Assembly (NCBI RefSeq): GCF_047556435.1
Contig: NZ_CP180210.1
Location: 1,426,001 to 1,490,000 of the forward strand
Direction of reading: 5' to 3'
Length of the DNA stretch: 64,000 nucleotides
Source: Alteromonas sp047556435
Lineage (GTDB): Bacteria; Pseudomonadota; Gammaproteobacteria; Enterobacterales; Alteromonadaceae
Positions within the stretch are counted from its first letter, which is position 1. Each line of letters opens with the position of its first letter. The translations under genes and the position numbers were made by a program. Below the pieces are notes generated by a model, which worked only from the letters and a program-made list of their open reading frames with translations, was not told where the DNA came from and searched no databases. Of the stretch, positions 43,302 through 53,500 are shown in pieces.

Positions 43302-43800
43302 GCTGGTACTCCTCTAGGTGAGAGAATCGGGCACGCTTAACCCACTCTCTGCAGGACTGATGTACCGCAGTAAACTCGTTATTGTCTGGCGGAAGTGCCT
43401 GATAGCGTAAATCGGCAAGACGACTAAGTCCCGGCATAATCGTTTTGGCACGGGAGGGGGGCAGTGTCTCTTGCAAAAATTGCTGCCACTTTTCTCCGTG
43501 CAATGAAGCAACAGACTCCTGTGAACAGTACGCCAGTGCCATCCGTTTAAGCAAAGCGTTCAATCTGGCAGGCCAGTTTTCGCTGTCGGCGGTAATGGTG
43601 GCCAGCTCTTGTTGAGCCATTCTTCGTGCGCGTTGGTGACGATGCTTTCTTACTACGACCACGGCTAATGCAATAAGAACAACGGTTGCCAACGCAATTA
43701 CCAGCCACCAGCCCCAGTCAAGTGGCCAGTAACTGACATCCGTTGGTGTATGGATATCGTTGAGTTGGGCCAGCGGATCCTGTTGAGGTACGCCCTGCAT
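43294..43800 (-). CDS. DUF4381 membrane protein
   Basis: A 168-residue protein with one membrane helix near 30-50 (WWLVIALATVVLIALAVVVV) followed by a charged cytoplasmic domain. It is the small DUF4381 member regularly found between the DUF58 and BatA genes. It overlaps batA by eight bases and the DUF58 gene by one. Function unknown apart from this operon. Confidence 0.85.
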   Translation of the reverse strand: MQGVPQQDPLAQLNDIHTPTDVSYWPLDWGWWLVIALATVVLIALAVVVVRKHRHQRARRMAQQELATITADSENWPARLNALLKRMALAYCSQESVASLHGEKWQQFLQETLPPSRAKTIMPGLSRLADLRYQALPPDNNEFTAVHQSCREWVKRARFSHLEEYQHV

Positions 43801-44762
43801 CAGCGAACTCCTCTCTGCAGTTCAAGAAGTTGATCATCCAGGCTCAGGCCTGCACTAACGTGATGATGCCTTACTCGCGAGCGGGAAAACGCCGCAGCGA
43901 TTGCAGACTCTTGTTGCTCACGCCATTGTCGGTAGGCAGCCATTTCCTGCTTATCTCCTAACATCCAGGTCTGCTGCGCGTGGCCATCGGTCACGTTGAC
44001 GGGCTGTACAATACTGGTGTCAGGTAACGCGTGTTCCATAGGGTCAGTTATCTCCACTGCATTGACTTCACAATGACGGGATAACTGACTGATATGTTGT
44101 TGTGACGCATCAGACAAGTGCTGAAAATCAGAAATCAGGTACACCAGACTGCCTGGGCGCGCAAGACGACGAGCCCGGGCACAAACGTCGGTAAATGCGC
44201 TTGTCTGGGCAGCCTCGTCGGCCTGCACATTACGACTTTGCTGCTGCAGTGTGATTAGCTCATGACAAATATTCAGTACTGCACGTTTGCGGGACAAGGG
44301 TTTGCATTCCCGGTGTTTACCTGAGGAAAACAGCATTGCGCCGACTTTATCTCCGCGCGTAGCAGCAGACCAGCTTATTAGTGATGTCAGGTGAGCTGCC
44401 TGCACGGCTTTGGTCAGCAGGCGGGTACCAAACTGCATTGACGGTGACAGATCACAGAGAATAAACACTGGGCGTTCCCGCTCTTCACGGTAAATTTTTG
44501 TGTGCGTTTTTCCGGTCCGGGCGGTGACACGCCAGTCTATAGCACGGATGTCGTCACCAGCCTGATAATGCCTGGCTTCGTCAAACTCCATCCCGCGCCC
44601 TTTATGACGGGTAAGATAACTTCCAGCCAATCGGGCCTGAGGCGTCCGCTTAGGTGTTAAATCCATGAGCCGGGTCAGTTGCTGATACCGCAACAGCTCA
44701 GCAACGCTGAGATTGAGTCCGTCAGTTACCAGCTTGGTCAGGTTTTCCTGAATTGATTGCAT
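43800..44762 (-). CDS. DUF58 domain protein
   Basis: A 320-residue cytoplasmic protein with the DUF58 signature DDIRAIDWRVTARTGK near 70-85 and a VWA-like core (PVFILCDLSPSMQFG near 97-111). DUF58 proteins act with MoxR AAA ATPases. Eight bases separate it from moxR. Confidence 0.9.
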   Translation of the reverse strand: MQSIQENLTKLVTDGLNLSVAELLRYQQLTRLMDLTPKRTPQARLAGSYLTRHKGRGMEFDEARHYQAGDDIRAIDWRVTARTGKTHTKIYREERERPVFILCDLSPSMQFGTRLLTKAVQAAHLTSLISWSAATRGDKVGAMLFSSGKHRECKPLSRKRAVLNICHELITLQQQSRNVQADEAAQTSAFTDVCARARRLARPGSLVYLISDFQHLSDASQQHISQLSRHCEVNAVEITDPMEHALPDTSIVQPVNVTDGHAQQTWMLGDKQEMAAYRQWREQQESAIAAAFSRSRVRHHHVSAGLSLDDQLLELQRGVR

Positions 44763-44770
44763 AATGGTTA

Positions 44771-45727
44771 TCAGGGTACAGCAACAGTCGCGACAATTTT
44801 ATCTAATACCTGATTGGCGGTGATCCCCTCGGCTTCGGCCTGATAGGACAAAATAATGCGATGACGAAGCACGTTGTGAACCACAGCCTGGATGTCATCC
44901 GGGCCGACAAAATCCCGGCCGCACAGCCACGCATGCGCACGGGCACAGCGGTCTAGACTAATAGTGGCACGTGGACTGGCACCAAACTCGATCCAGCTGG
45001 CCATGCTGTCGTCAAACTGTCCTGGATTACGGGTCGCTATAACCAGTTGAACCAGGTACTGCTCTAACTCCGGTGCCATATAAAGCGCCAGAGCAGCTTT
45101 ACGGGCAGCAAAGATATCATCCTGAGATAGGGATGGTGGCGCTATCGGGTTTTGCTGTAATTCTTCGTCACGGGTAAGCCGTAGAATTTGCAGCTCGGTT
45201 TCCGCTTGTGGGTAGTCGATTTCTACATGCATCAGAAAGCGGTCCAGCTGCGCTTCAGGCAGCGGGTACGTCCCTTCCTGCTCAAGTGGGTTTTGCGTTG
45301 CCATCACCATAAAAAGCGGGGGAAGGGGATAGGTTTTGTTACCTACCGTAATTTGCCGCTCCGCCATTGCTTCCAGTAAGGCTGACTGTACTTTTGCCGG
45401 AGCACGGTTGATTTCGTCGGCCAGCACCAGGTTATGAAAAAGAGGGCCTTGCTGGAACACAAACTCGCCGGTTTCCGGTCGGTAAATATCAGTACCGGTT
45501 AAATCGGCAGGGAGTAGGTCAGGGGTAAATTGTACGCGATGAAAATCTCCATCCATACCGTTCGCCAGCGCATTTATTGCACGGGTTTTCGCCAGGCCAG
45601 GAGGCCCTTCCACTAATAAATGCCCATCTGCAAGTAACGCAGTCAACAGGCTGCGTGTCAGTGCCTGTTGACCAATAATTTGCGAATCCAGATACGTTTG
45701 CAATTGTTTAAATTGCTCAGCTGCCAT
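44771..45727 (-). CDS. moxR: MoxR-family AAA ATPase
   Basis: A 318-residue ATPase, first gene of the six-gene operon. Walker A GPPGLAKT is at 41-48, Walker B LVLADEINRAP near 105, sensor ATQNPLEQEGTYPLPEAQLDRF near 143-164. MoxR ATPases are thought to be chaperones that load or remodel VWA-domain proteins, here the DUF58, BatA and BatB products. The leftward promoter must lie in the 600-base region shared with fadI. Confidence 0.93.
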   Translation of the reverse strand: MAAEQFKQLQTYLDSQIIGQQALTRSLLTALLADGHLLVEGPPGLAKTRAINALANGMDGDFHRVQFTPDLLPADLTGTDIYRPETGEFVFQQGPLFHNLVLADEINRAPAKVQSALLEAMAERQITVGNKTYPLPPLFMVMATQNPLEQEGTYPLPEAQLDRFLMHVEIDYPQAETELQILRLTRDEELQQNPIAPPSLSQDDIFAARKAALALYMAPELEQYLVQLVIATRNPGQFDDSMASWIEFGASPRATISLDRCARAHAWLCGRDFVGPDDIQAVVHNVLRHRIILSYQAEAEGITANQVLDKIVATVAVP

Positions 45728-46327
45728 TGCGTTAATCCCGTTTGTTTTATTCTGTTTATGTTACCAGGAGAAGGTGTAAGCTAGTCTATCATCATCCCGC
45801 CATGCGGGGTTTCAGAGTGATACAGAACTGCAACCCGCAAACCTAAAGCAATACATCGCCTGTATTGGTTTTCTGTAAGAGCTCGCGGGTATGCGCAGAT
45901 AGAACAGAGTTGCCCTGACTGGTTCATACCTTCAGCCAGACAAATGACAGTTCAGTTTCTTTAACTGCCAGTTAACCTGAAAGACCACAGACTGAATTAC
46001 TCCTTCCCAGGTGGTAACGTCAATGCGTTACAGACTATCAATTCCATATATGGTTCCCTGTGCAATCTTCAAGTCGTTGAATGCACCTATTTTCGCGGTA
46101 ATGTGATCGTGTTGATGTTCTTGCCGGTAACGGATCCAAGAATAGTGACGACGCTTACAGTGTATATATATCAATATATTCCTGACCAGCCCGGGGTTGT
46201 AACAAGGTCTTTCATTTTCAGGAAAGTAACGCATTGGGCCAGATATTTGCTATTTTGTTCATTGTTTGTAAAAATCGGCAACCATTACAGGTCAGACCAC
46301 TTAAGTGGCATTTAACACAGGTGCAAT
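45728..46327. other. Divergent promoter region moxR / fadI
   Basis: 600 bases without a supportable gene. It contains a FadR-like site just upstream of fadI and an adjoining perfect palindrome CCACTTAAGTGG (46298-46309). Short open frames on both strands lack ribosome sites. Confidence 0.5.
46286..46302. promoter_or_regulatory. FadR-like operator upstream of fadIJ
   Basis: TACAGGTCAGACCACTT matches the E. coli/Vibrio FadR consensus AACTGGTCnGACCAGTT at 13 of 16 specified positions, 26 bases before the fadI start. Repression relieved by long-chain acyl-CoA is inferred. PsrA, used by some relatives, has a different motif. Confidence 0.6.
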
Positions 46328-47638
46328 ATGGCAGCAAAACAATCAGTAACCACACGAGGCGGTGATCGCATTGCCATCGTAGCAGGACTCAGAACGCCTT
46401 TCGCAAAAATGGCGACCTATTTTCACGGCGTCCCGGCCGTTGATTTGGGCAAGATGGTCGTTAATGAAATGATGACCCGCCACGGTGTGAAACCTGAATG
46501 GGTTGATCAGGTTGTCTATGGTCAGGTAGTGCAAATGCCGGAAGCGCCGAATATTGCCCGCGAAATTGTACTGGGAACCGGCATGAATGTGCATACCGAT
46601 GCTTATAGTGTGTCGCGCGCTTGTGCCACCAGTTTTCAGTCGACCGTGAATATTGCTGAGAGCATGATGGCAGGAAATATTCAGGTGGGCGTTGCCGGAG
46701 GCGCAGACTCAACCTCGGTATCGCCAATAGGCGTGTCCAAAAACCTGGCGCGTGCTTTAGTGGATTTGCAGAAAGCCAAAACACTGGGTCAGAAATGGAA
46801 CATCTTCAAGCGTCTTGGCTTCAAAGATCTGCTACCGGTTCCGCCAGCTGTTGCTGAATATTCAACGGGACTGTCGATGGGACAAACCGCTGAGCAAATG
46901 GCCAAAACTCACGAAATCTCGCGCCAAGAGCAGGATAAACTGGCGCATCGCTCTCATACACTGGCGGCAAAAAGCTGGGAAGAAGGCAAGCTTGATAACG
47001 AAGTAATGACCGCTTACGCAGAACCCTTCAAAGGGGCGCTGGAAAAAGACAACAACGTACGTTTCGACTCGTCGTTGGAAGGCTATGTGAAACCTCGTCC
47101 GGTGTTTGACAAGAAATACGGCTCGGTCACCGCTGCGAACGCGACGCCACTCACAGATGGCGCATCAGCGGTGCTGATGATGACAGAAAGCCGCGCTAAA
47201 GAACTGGGCTACACGCCGCTGGGTTACATTAAGAGCTACTCGTTTGCTGCCATTGATGTGTGGGAAGACATGCTGATGGGGCCGTCATATGCAACGCCGA
47301 TCGCGCTGGACCGTGCGGGGATGACACTCAACGATCTTACGCTTATTGAAATGCACGAAGCCTTTGCTGCCCAGACGCTGGCCAATATCAAGATGTTCGC
47401 CAGCGACAAGTTTGCGAAAGAAAAGCTGGGTCGTGATAAGGCAACCGGTGAAATCGATATGGATAAGTTCAACGTAATGGGAAGCTCGATTGCTTATGGC
47501 CATCCGTTTGCTGCTACCGGCACACGTATGATCACACAGATGCTGAACGAACTGAATCGTCGTGGCGGCGGAACAGGGCTGCTTACCGCGTGTGCCGCTG
47601 GTGGTCTGGGTGCAGCAATGATTGTGGAGACGGAATAA
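46328..47638 (+). CDS. fadI: 3-ketoacyl-CoA thiolase
   Basis: A 436-residue thiolase, the beta subunit of the second fatty-acid oxidation complex. The nucleophilic cysteine is C99 in SRACATSFQS. The C-terminal catalytic His and Cys lie in GHPFAATGTR and TACAAGGLGAA. The length (436) marks FadI rather than the shorter FadA (about 390). The stop overlaps the fadJ start as TAATG. Confidence 0.96.
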   Translation: MAAKQSVTTRGGDRIAIVAGLRTPFAKMATYFHGVPAVDLGKMVVNEMMTRHGVKPEWVDQVVYGQVVQMPEAPNIAREIVLGTGMNVHTDAYSVSRACATSFQSTVNIAESMMAGNIQVGVAGGADSTSVSPIGVSKNLARALVDLQKAKTLGQKWNIFKRLGFKDLLPVPPAVAEYSTGLSMGQTAEQMAKTHEISRQEQDKLAHRSHTLAAKSWEEGKLDNEVMTAYAEPFKGALEKDNNVRFDSSLEGYVKPRPVFDKKYGSVTAANATPLTDGASAVLMMTESRAKELGYTPLGYIKSYSFAAIDVWEDMLMGPSYATPIALDRAGMTLNDLTLIEMHEAFAAQTLANIKMFASDKFAKEKLGRDKATGEIDMDKFNVMGSSIAYGHPFAATGTRMITQMLNELNRRGGGTGLLTACAAGGLGAAMIVETE

Positions 47639-49791
47639 TGACGCAGGAAACTAACAAAAATAATGCAGCAACAGGCTCTGGTGCCTTTACGCTGACGAAA
47701 AAAGACAACGGCGTGGCAATACTCACCATGGACGTTCCCGGCGAATCGATGAATACGCTGAAAGCCGAATTTGGTGACGAAATTTCCGCCATGTTGGATG
47801 AAATCGATGCGGATAAAAGCATCAAAGGTGTGGTACTTGCCAGTGGCAAGTCCTCATCGTTCGTTGCAGGTGCCGATATCAGCATGCTGGCAGCGTGCAA
47901 AACGGAAGACGATGCGCGAGCGTTGGCCACAGGTGGTCAGGAAGTTTTTGACCGTATCGAGCGTATGCGCGCCACATTTGTGGCGGCAATTCACGGACCT
48001 GCTTTAGGTGGTGGTCTGGAATTGGCACTGGCATGTCACTATCGGGTTTGTTCAGATGCGTCTGCGACGCAGGTAGGGTTGCCAGAAGTGCAATTGGGTC
48101 TTCTGCCCGGCAGTGGGGGAACGCAGCGTCTGCCCCGACTGATTGGTATTCAGCAGGCAATGAAGATGATGCTGACGGGCTCTCCTGCACGCGCAAAACA
48201 AGCCAAAAAATATGGCATTGTAGATGACATGGTGCCGCTGAGTGTGCTGATGGATGTCGCTGAAAAGTATGCGCTTAAAGCCAAACCCGAGCGTGAAAAG
48301 CCACAAAAAAGTTGGATGAATAAAGCGCTGGAACTTACCGGGCCGGGCAAGAGCATCATGTTCAAGAAAGCGCGCGAGCAAACTCTGTCTAAAACCAAAG
48401 GGAATTATCCGGCACCAGCATATATCATTGATGTGATTGAGACTGGTATGAACGAAGGTATGCAGGCTGGCCTGAAAGCCGAAGCAGAAGCCTTCGGTAA
48501 ACTGGTCATGACGCCTGAGTCTTATCAACTGCGTCAGATATTTTTCGCTACTACTGAGATGAAAAAAGAAAACGGTGTGGAAGGGGTCAAACCTGAAACC
48601 GTAAATAAAGTCGGTGTACTTGGTGGCGGACTGATGGGAGGCGGCATTGCTTACGTGACAGCAACCAAAGCCGGGAAGCCAGTGCGGATTAAAGACGTGC
48701 GGGCAGAAGGTATCGCGAATGCCATGAAGTACAGCTACGACCTGCTAAATAAGAAGGTGAAGAAGCGCTTCATGCGGAAAACGGAAATGCAGAAACAAAT
48801 GTCTCTGCTTACCGGCACCTTAGATTACAACGGTTTGCAGGACGCTGACATTGTCGTGGAAGCGGTATTCGAAGATCTGGACCTGAAGCAGAATATGGTT
48901 GCTGATGTTGAAAACCATTGTCAGCAAAGTACCATTTTTGCGTCAAACACGTCATCGATTCCAATCACGCAGATTGCAGCGAAAGCTGAGCGTCCGGAAA
49001 ACGTCATCGGGCTGCATTATTTCTCGCCAGTGGACAAAATGCCGCTAGCCGAAGTAATTGCACACGAGAAAACCTCTGATCAGACTATCTCTACCACCGT
49101 AGAGTTTGCCAAAAAGCAAGGCAAAACACCGGTCGTCGTGAAAGATGGGGCAGGGTTCTATGTAAACCGTATTCTGGCACCTTACATGAACGAAGCGGCA
49201 AACCTGATTCTGGAAGGCGAGCCGATCGAGCACATTGATAAGTCACTGGTGAAGTTTGGCTTCCCTGTAGGCCCTGTAAAGCTACTTGATGAAGTTGGTA
49301 TTGATGTGGGTACCAAGATCATTCCTTTCCTCGTGGAGGAGTTTGGAGAGCGTTTCACGGCACCTGCCGCATTCGATAAAGTCTTGAATGACGGCCGCAA
49401 AGGGAAGAAGAACAAGAAAGGCTTCTACCTTTATGAAGGCAAAAAGCCGGGTAAAGAAGTTGATGAAAGCATTTACAGTTTACTTGGATTATCCCCGTCC
49501 TCGAAGCTCAGTGAAAAAGAGGTCGCAGAACGCTGTGTCATGATGATGCTGAATGAAGCTGCCCGTTGTCTTGACGAAGGTGTGATCCGTAATGCTCGTG
49601 ATGGCGATATTGGCGCAATCTTTGGTATTGGCTTCCCGCCGTTCCTGGGTGGGCCATTCCGCTATATGGATACGTTAGGTATTCGCCACGTGGTGTCACG
49701 TCTTGAGCACTACGCATCAGCCGTTGGTGAAAAGTATGCGCCAGCAGAAGTGTTAGTCAAAATGGCAGAAAACGATCAGACTTTTTACTGA
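47638..49791 (+). CDS. fadJ: Fatty acid oxidation complex alpha subunit
   Basis: A 717-residue bifunctional enzyme: N-terminal enoyl-CoA hydratase (about 10-200; PALGGGLELALACHYRV) and C-terminal 3-hydroxyacyl-CoA dehydrogenase (about 310-700; GVLGGGLMGGGIAYVTA for NAD, then YFSPVDKMPLAEV). The start at 47638 (MTQETNKNN) is fixed by the TAATG overlap with fadI; the frame extends 16 codons upstream only inside fadI. Partner of FadI; with it degrades acyl-CoA. Confidence 0.96.
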   Translation: MTQETNKNNAATGSGAFTLTKKDNGVAILTMDVPGESMNTLKAEFGDEISAMLDEIDADKSIKGVVLASGKSSSFVAGADISMLAACKTEDDARALATGGQEVFDRIERMRATFVAAIHGPALGGGLELALACHYRVCSDASATQVGLPEVQLGLLPGSGGTQRLPRLIGIQQAMKMMLTGSPARAKQAKKYGIVDDMVPLSVLMDVAEKYALKAKPEREKPQKSWMNKALELTGPGKSIMFKKAREQTLSKTKGNYPAPAYIIDVIETGMNEGMQAGLKAEAEAFGKLVMTPESYQLRQIFFATTEMKKENGVEGVKPETVNKVGVLGGGLMGGGIAYVTATKAGKPVRIKDVRAEGIANAMKYSYDLLNKKVKKRFMRKTEMQKQMSLLTGTLDYNGLQDADIVVEAVFEDLDLKQNMVADVENHCQQSTIFASNTSSIPITQIAAKAERPENVIGLHYFSPVDKMPLAEVIAHEKTSDQTISTTVEFAKKQGKTPVVVKDGAGFYVNRILAPYMNEAANLILEGEPIEHIDKSLVKFGFPVGPVKLLDEVGIDVGTKIIPFLVEEFGERFTAPAAFDKVLNDGRKGKKNKKGFYLYEGKKPGKEVDESIYSLLGLSPSSKLSEKEVAERCVMMMLNEAARCLDEGVIRNARDGDIGAIFGIGFPPFLGGPFRYMDTLGIRHVVSRLEHYASAVGEKYAPAEVLVKMAENDQTFY

Positions 49792-49808
49792 AATGTAATT
49801 AAAGTGTA

Positions 49809-49836
49809 AAAAGCCGGGCTTTGCCCGGTTTTTTTA
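49809..49836 (+). terminator. Terminator of fadIJ
   Basis: CCGGGC, loop TTT, GCCCGG, then seven Ts, about 20 bases after the fadJ stop. Confidence 0.93.
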
Positions 49837-49940
49837 TGCGAAATCCATAAAAATGCTGGTTTATTGACCAGGAATCATTACAATCGCCGCGGTTGATTTT
49901 TTGCTCGTCAATTATTTGACAATGCTTTCATTTACCAAGA

Positions 49941-49986
49941 AAAGATGCGAATAAGCCTGAGCAAGCATAGACTTTTTCGCATCTTA
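49941..49986. repeat. Palindrome sharing the AAGATGCGAA core
   Basis: AAAGATGCGAATAAG and CTTTTTCGCATCTTA are near-exact complements (13 of 15) around a 16-base loop. The core AAGATGCGAA and its complement also end the element at 23476-23626. Confidence 0.65.
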
Positions 49987-50006
49987 CCTAGTTTGAGGGT
50001 GGAGTT

Positions 50007-50204
50007 TTGCTGTTATATTTCGTCGTTATACTGTTAAGCAGTTTATTTTTTTATGTTGAAGCGTTTAAAAGTGGCATGAACCCTCGTCTATGGGCGCTGT
50101 GCGGTATTATCCTTGGCCCAGCCCTGCTACCTATGTTTTCCATCCAACGCCATATAACGTGGCGTAGAGACGCCGGATTTAACAACCTGTACTTCCAAGC
50201 ATAA
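50007..50204 (+). CDS. Small membrane protein
   Basis: A 65-residue protein with two hydrophobic stretches (about 2-18 and 28-46: WALCGIILGPALLPMFSI) and a basic C-terminal end. TTG is the apparent start, with GAGGG seven bases before it. A terminator follows the stop directly. I do not recognise the family. Confidence 0.6.
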   Translation: MLLYFVVILLSSLFFYVEAFKSGMNPRLWALCGIILGPALLPMFSIQRHITWRRDAGFNNLYFQA

Positions 50205-50231
50205 AAAAAGAGAGCCATCTGGCTCTCTTTC
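50203..50231. terminator. Bidirectional terminator between two small genes
   Basis: GAGAGCC and GGCTCTC with flanking AAA/TTT pair over ATCT. An A run on the left gives a T run for leftward transcripts. Confidence 0.85.
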
Positions 50232-50255
50232 AAGAATTCCTTTTTGACAAAAGCA

Positions 50256-50420
50256 TTAAAAGCCGATGCCGTGACCATTTCCTGTTTTTGGCTTGAAGGC
50301 TTGTGGTTGAGTCACCGCTTCCTTCTGCTTGGCAGGTGCTTTTTCCGCACTTTCCTGTTTATCTGTAGCAACCGGTGCTGATGTAGATAACGCTAGTGCG
50401 ACTGCATATGCTTTCAACAT
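50256..50420 (-). CDS. Short exported or envelope peptide, hypothetical
   Basis: A 54-residue protein missed by length-filtered gene calling. The ATG at 50420 has AGAGGA eight bases upstream. The N-terminus LKAYAVALALSTSAPVA looks like a short signal sequence. The rest is Lys/Gln/Ala/Pro-rich (DKQESAEKAPAKQKEAVTQP) and ends in KTGNGHGIGF. A shared terminator lies just past the stop. No family recognised; it may be a secreted peptide or small periplasmic protein. Confidence 0.6.
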   Translation of the reverse strand: MLKAYAVALALSTSAPVATDKQESAEKAPAKQKEAVTQPQAFKPKTGNGHGIGF

Positions 50421-50570
50421 AACTCATTCCTCTGATTCATTATTTTTTGAACAAAACAAACAAAACCGACTGTTAAGGAACTTGTCGGTCAATCAGAGTA
50501 ATGCGATTACTGTGCCAATAAATATTTTATATATTTTTCAGTTATTTACGTGTGTTGCGTCAAAATGCAG

Positions 50571-53500
50571 TCACAGGCTTGATTGCCCTATGAGGTGGTG
50601 AAGCTTATGATTTTCTTTAAGTAGTTTTTCAAAGCGCTCAGCGTTAAGTGGCTTACTGTACAGGTAGCCCTGCAGCATCTCACAGTCATAGCGGCGCAGG
50701 ATGGTTAATTGCTTTTCTTCCTCCACACCTTCAGCAACCACTTTTAGTCCAAGGTTGTGAGCGATGTTGATAATGGCAGCAGCCATGTGTCTGTCTACGC
50801 TGCTCTCAGCAATATCATCAATGAAGGCTTTATCGATTTTAAGTGTGTTAAGCGGAAAGCGTTTAAGGTACGCCAGAGATGAGTAGCCTGTACCAAAATC
50901 GTCCAGTGCCAGATGGATACCACGCTCACGAAGTCGTTCCATCATCTTAAGGCCCGCTTCCGGATTCTCCATCAGCGTACCTTCAGTGATTTCACATTCA
51001 AGATGCAACGGCGACAAGCCCACTTCCGCAAGAATTTTGTCGATGCGATCATCAAGATCAGGCAGTTCAAATTGTTTTACAGAGATGTTTACAGCAACCC
51101 GGCCACTGAATAAGCCCTGATTTACCCACCGCTTAGTATCTGCGCAGGCCTTGCGTAAAACCTGTTCTCCAATTTCTATAATCTGCCCTGTCTGTTCTGC
51201 CAGTGGAATAAACTGCCCTGGACTGACGATTCCTTTATGCGGATGTTCGAAGCGAACCAACGCTTCCATACTCACTAGTTTACCGGACGCAATATCGACT
51301 TTGGGTTGATAGTAGACAGTAAACAAATCATCTTTGATGCCCTGTCGAATGAGATTTTCGATTTGTAACTGACGCACCGCATTCTGGTTCATCTCGCCAC
51401 TGAAAAACTGGTAGCTGTTACCGCCATTGTTCTTTGCGAAGTACATGGCGGTATCCGCATTTTTCAGCATTTCCTGAGGGGTATTACCATCGTCAGGATA
51501 AAAGGCTATCCCGATACTGGCACCCAGCACAAATTCCTGTTTATTGATGATAAACGGGCGGGAGAGGGTATCAAGGACGCTTTGGGCGTAATGTGTAATC
51601 GTATGGATGTCGGAGTAGTCTTCCATCAGCACACTGAACTCATCGCCACCCAGGCGATAACAGGTGGCGTCTTTTCCGGTGATCCGCTGAATTCGTTTGG
51701 CAATTTGTTTGATCAGGATGTCACCTGTCTGGTGACCCAGCGAGTCATTAATCTTCTTAAAGTTGTCCATGTCCAGGCAGAGCAGAGTATGAGGTACCGC
51801 TTTTCTGACCAGGTTATTGTGACTTGCCTGGAAGAATGACCGGTTAGGCAGATCCGTCAGAGGATCCGTATTCGCCAGTTTCAGCAGTTCTTTCTCGGTA
51901 CTTTTTCGAGAGGTGATATCAGAGAATACCCCAACGAAATGACTGATTTTGCCGTCCTCATCATGAACGGCGTCAATGTTCAGTTCCATCTCGTAGCGTT
52001 CACCGTTAACCCGGGTCGACTCTACTTCACCTGACCAGTTACTTTTGGTGCGCAAAGTCTTTTTGATTTCTTCTGTAAAGGCTTCAGGGTACTGGTGGAA
52101 GTACATATAGCTGGCGAGTGCCTGGTCGCGAGTCTCGCCAGTGTATTTACAATATGCGTTATTTACCGAGATAAACTTAAACTGGGTATTGGTAATAAAC
52201 ACACCTTCAGAGATGTTCTCGATTGAACGCTTAAACAGATTTAGCTGCTCTTCTGCCTCTTTGAGGTGATGTATATTTTTTAGCGTACCCGTCATCCTGA
52301 CAGGTTGATTGTTATGGTCCCGCTGAACGACTTTGCCGCGATCCAGGATCCAAATCCATTTGTTCTTGAAGGTGCGGGCGCGATACGCCAACTCAAAAAA
52401 CTCCGTTTTTCCTGCTAAATGGGCTTTCAGAGCTTCCTGAACACGAACAATGTCGTTGGGGTGGATGTTGGCATCGTAAGAGGAGTTAGTACGGATATTG
52501 TCCTGCGGGAAGTCCAGTGTGCCCCAGGTATTCGCCCGGTAAACCTGTCCACGGTAGACGTCCCAATCCCAAAGCTCATCTCCAGAACTCCACAACGTCA
52601 GCTTGAGGCGCTCTTCAGACTCGTAAATAGCCTGCTGATTCGTTTTGCGAATTTGGTATTGGCGAATAATGTAAATTAAGGCAACGGTCACCACCAGTGC
52701 GTAAAACCCTAATGCTACAGTGTGCAGCCAGGGCGGACGTGCAACATATATGTCTAACGTTCTGCTATCAGACCACTGTTTACCAGATTCCTTTGCCTGG
52801 ACCTCGAAAACATAATGCCCAAAAGACAGGTTATTAAATTGTGCCGTGCGGGCTTTGTCCGCCGGCAGCCATGCGTCATCGTAGCCAGACAGGCGATATT
52901 GGTGTCTGACAGCATCCTTGTTAAGCGGATTCAATAAGCCAAACGAAATGGAGAATCGTGCTTCATCGTAGTCAATATACTTTTGGTCACTGTAAGTTAT
53001 ATTTGACACTCTTTTTTCGCCAGTTTGCACTTGGTGGCTCTGATCTGTCTCCGTGCTTTTAGTGTTCTGCCCAAAAATAGTAAACTCAAAAAGCTGAGGT
53101 TTACGGGTCTGCTCGTTCTGATTTAATGCAGAGCCGTCTTGTGTCTTTATTAAAACTGAGTTGAATCCGCGACTGCCACCGAACAGGATTGTATTCTGCG
53201 GAGTGATAGTGACAGCACCTTCGTTAAGAAAGTTGTAATTAAGATGTGCTTTATTAAGTTTTTCTATCACCTGCAGTGTTGTCAAATCGACAACACTGAC
53301 TCCCTGGTTGTCCGCATACCAAATGAAATTCCCAAAACCTACTGATGAGAAAATAAAGCCACCTTGGTTTCGTGACTGCTTCTTAACAACTTTTAAAGCA
53401 CGTTTATTTATCTTGTAGACGCCATCTGAACGGGTTGTAACCCAGAAGTTTTCCCCTGTTTGATACACCGAAATCGCTCGGGATTGCAGGCCACTTTCGC

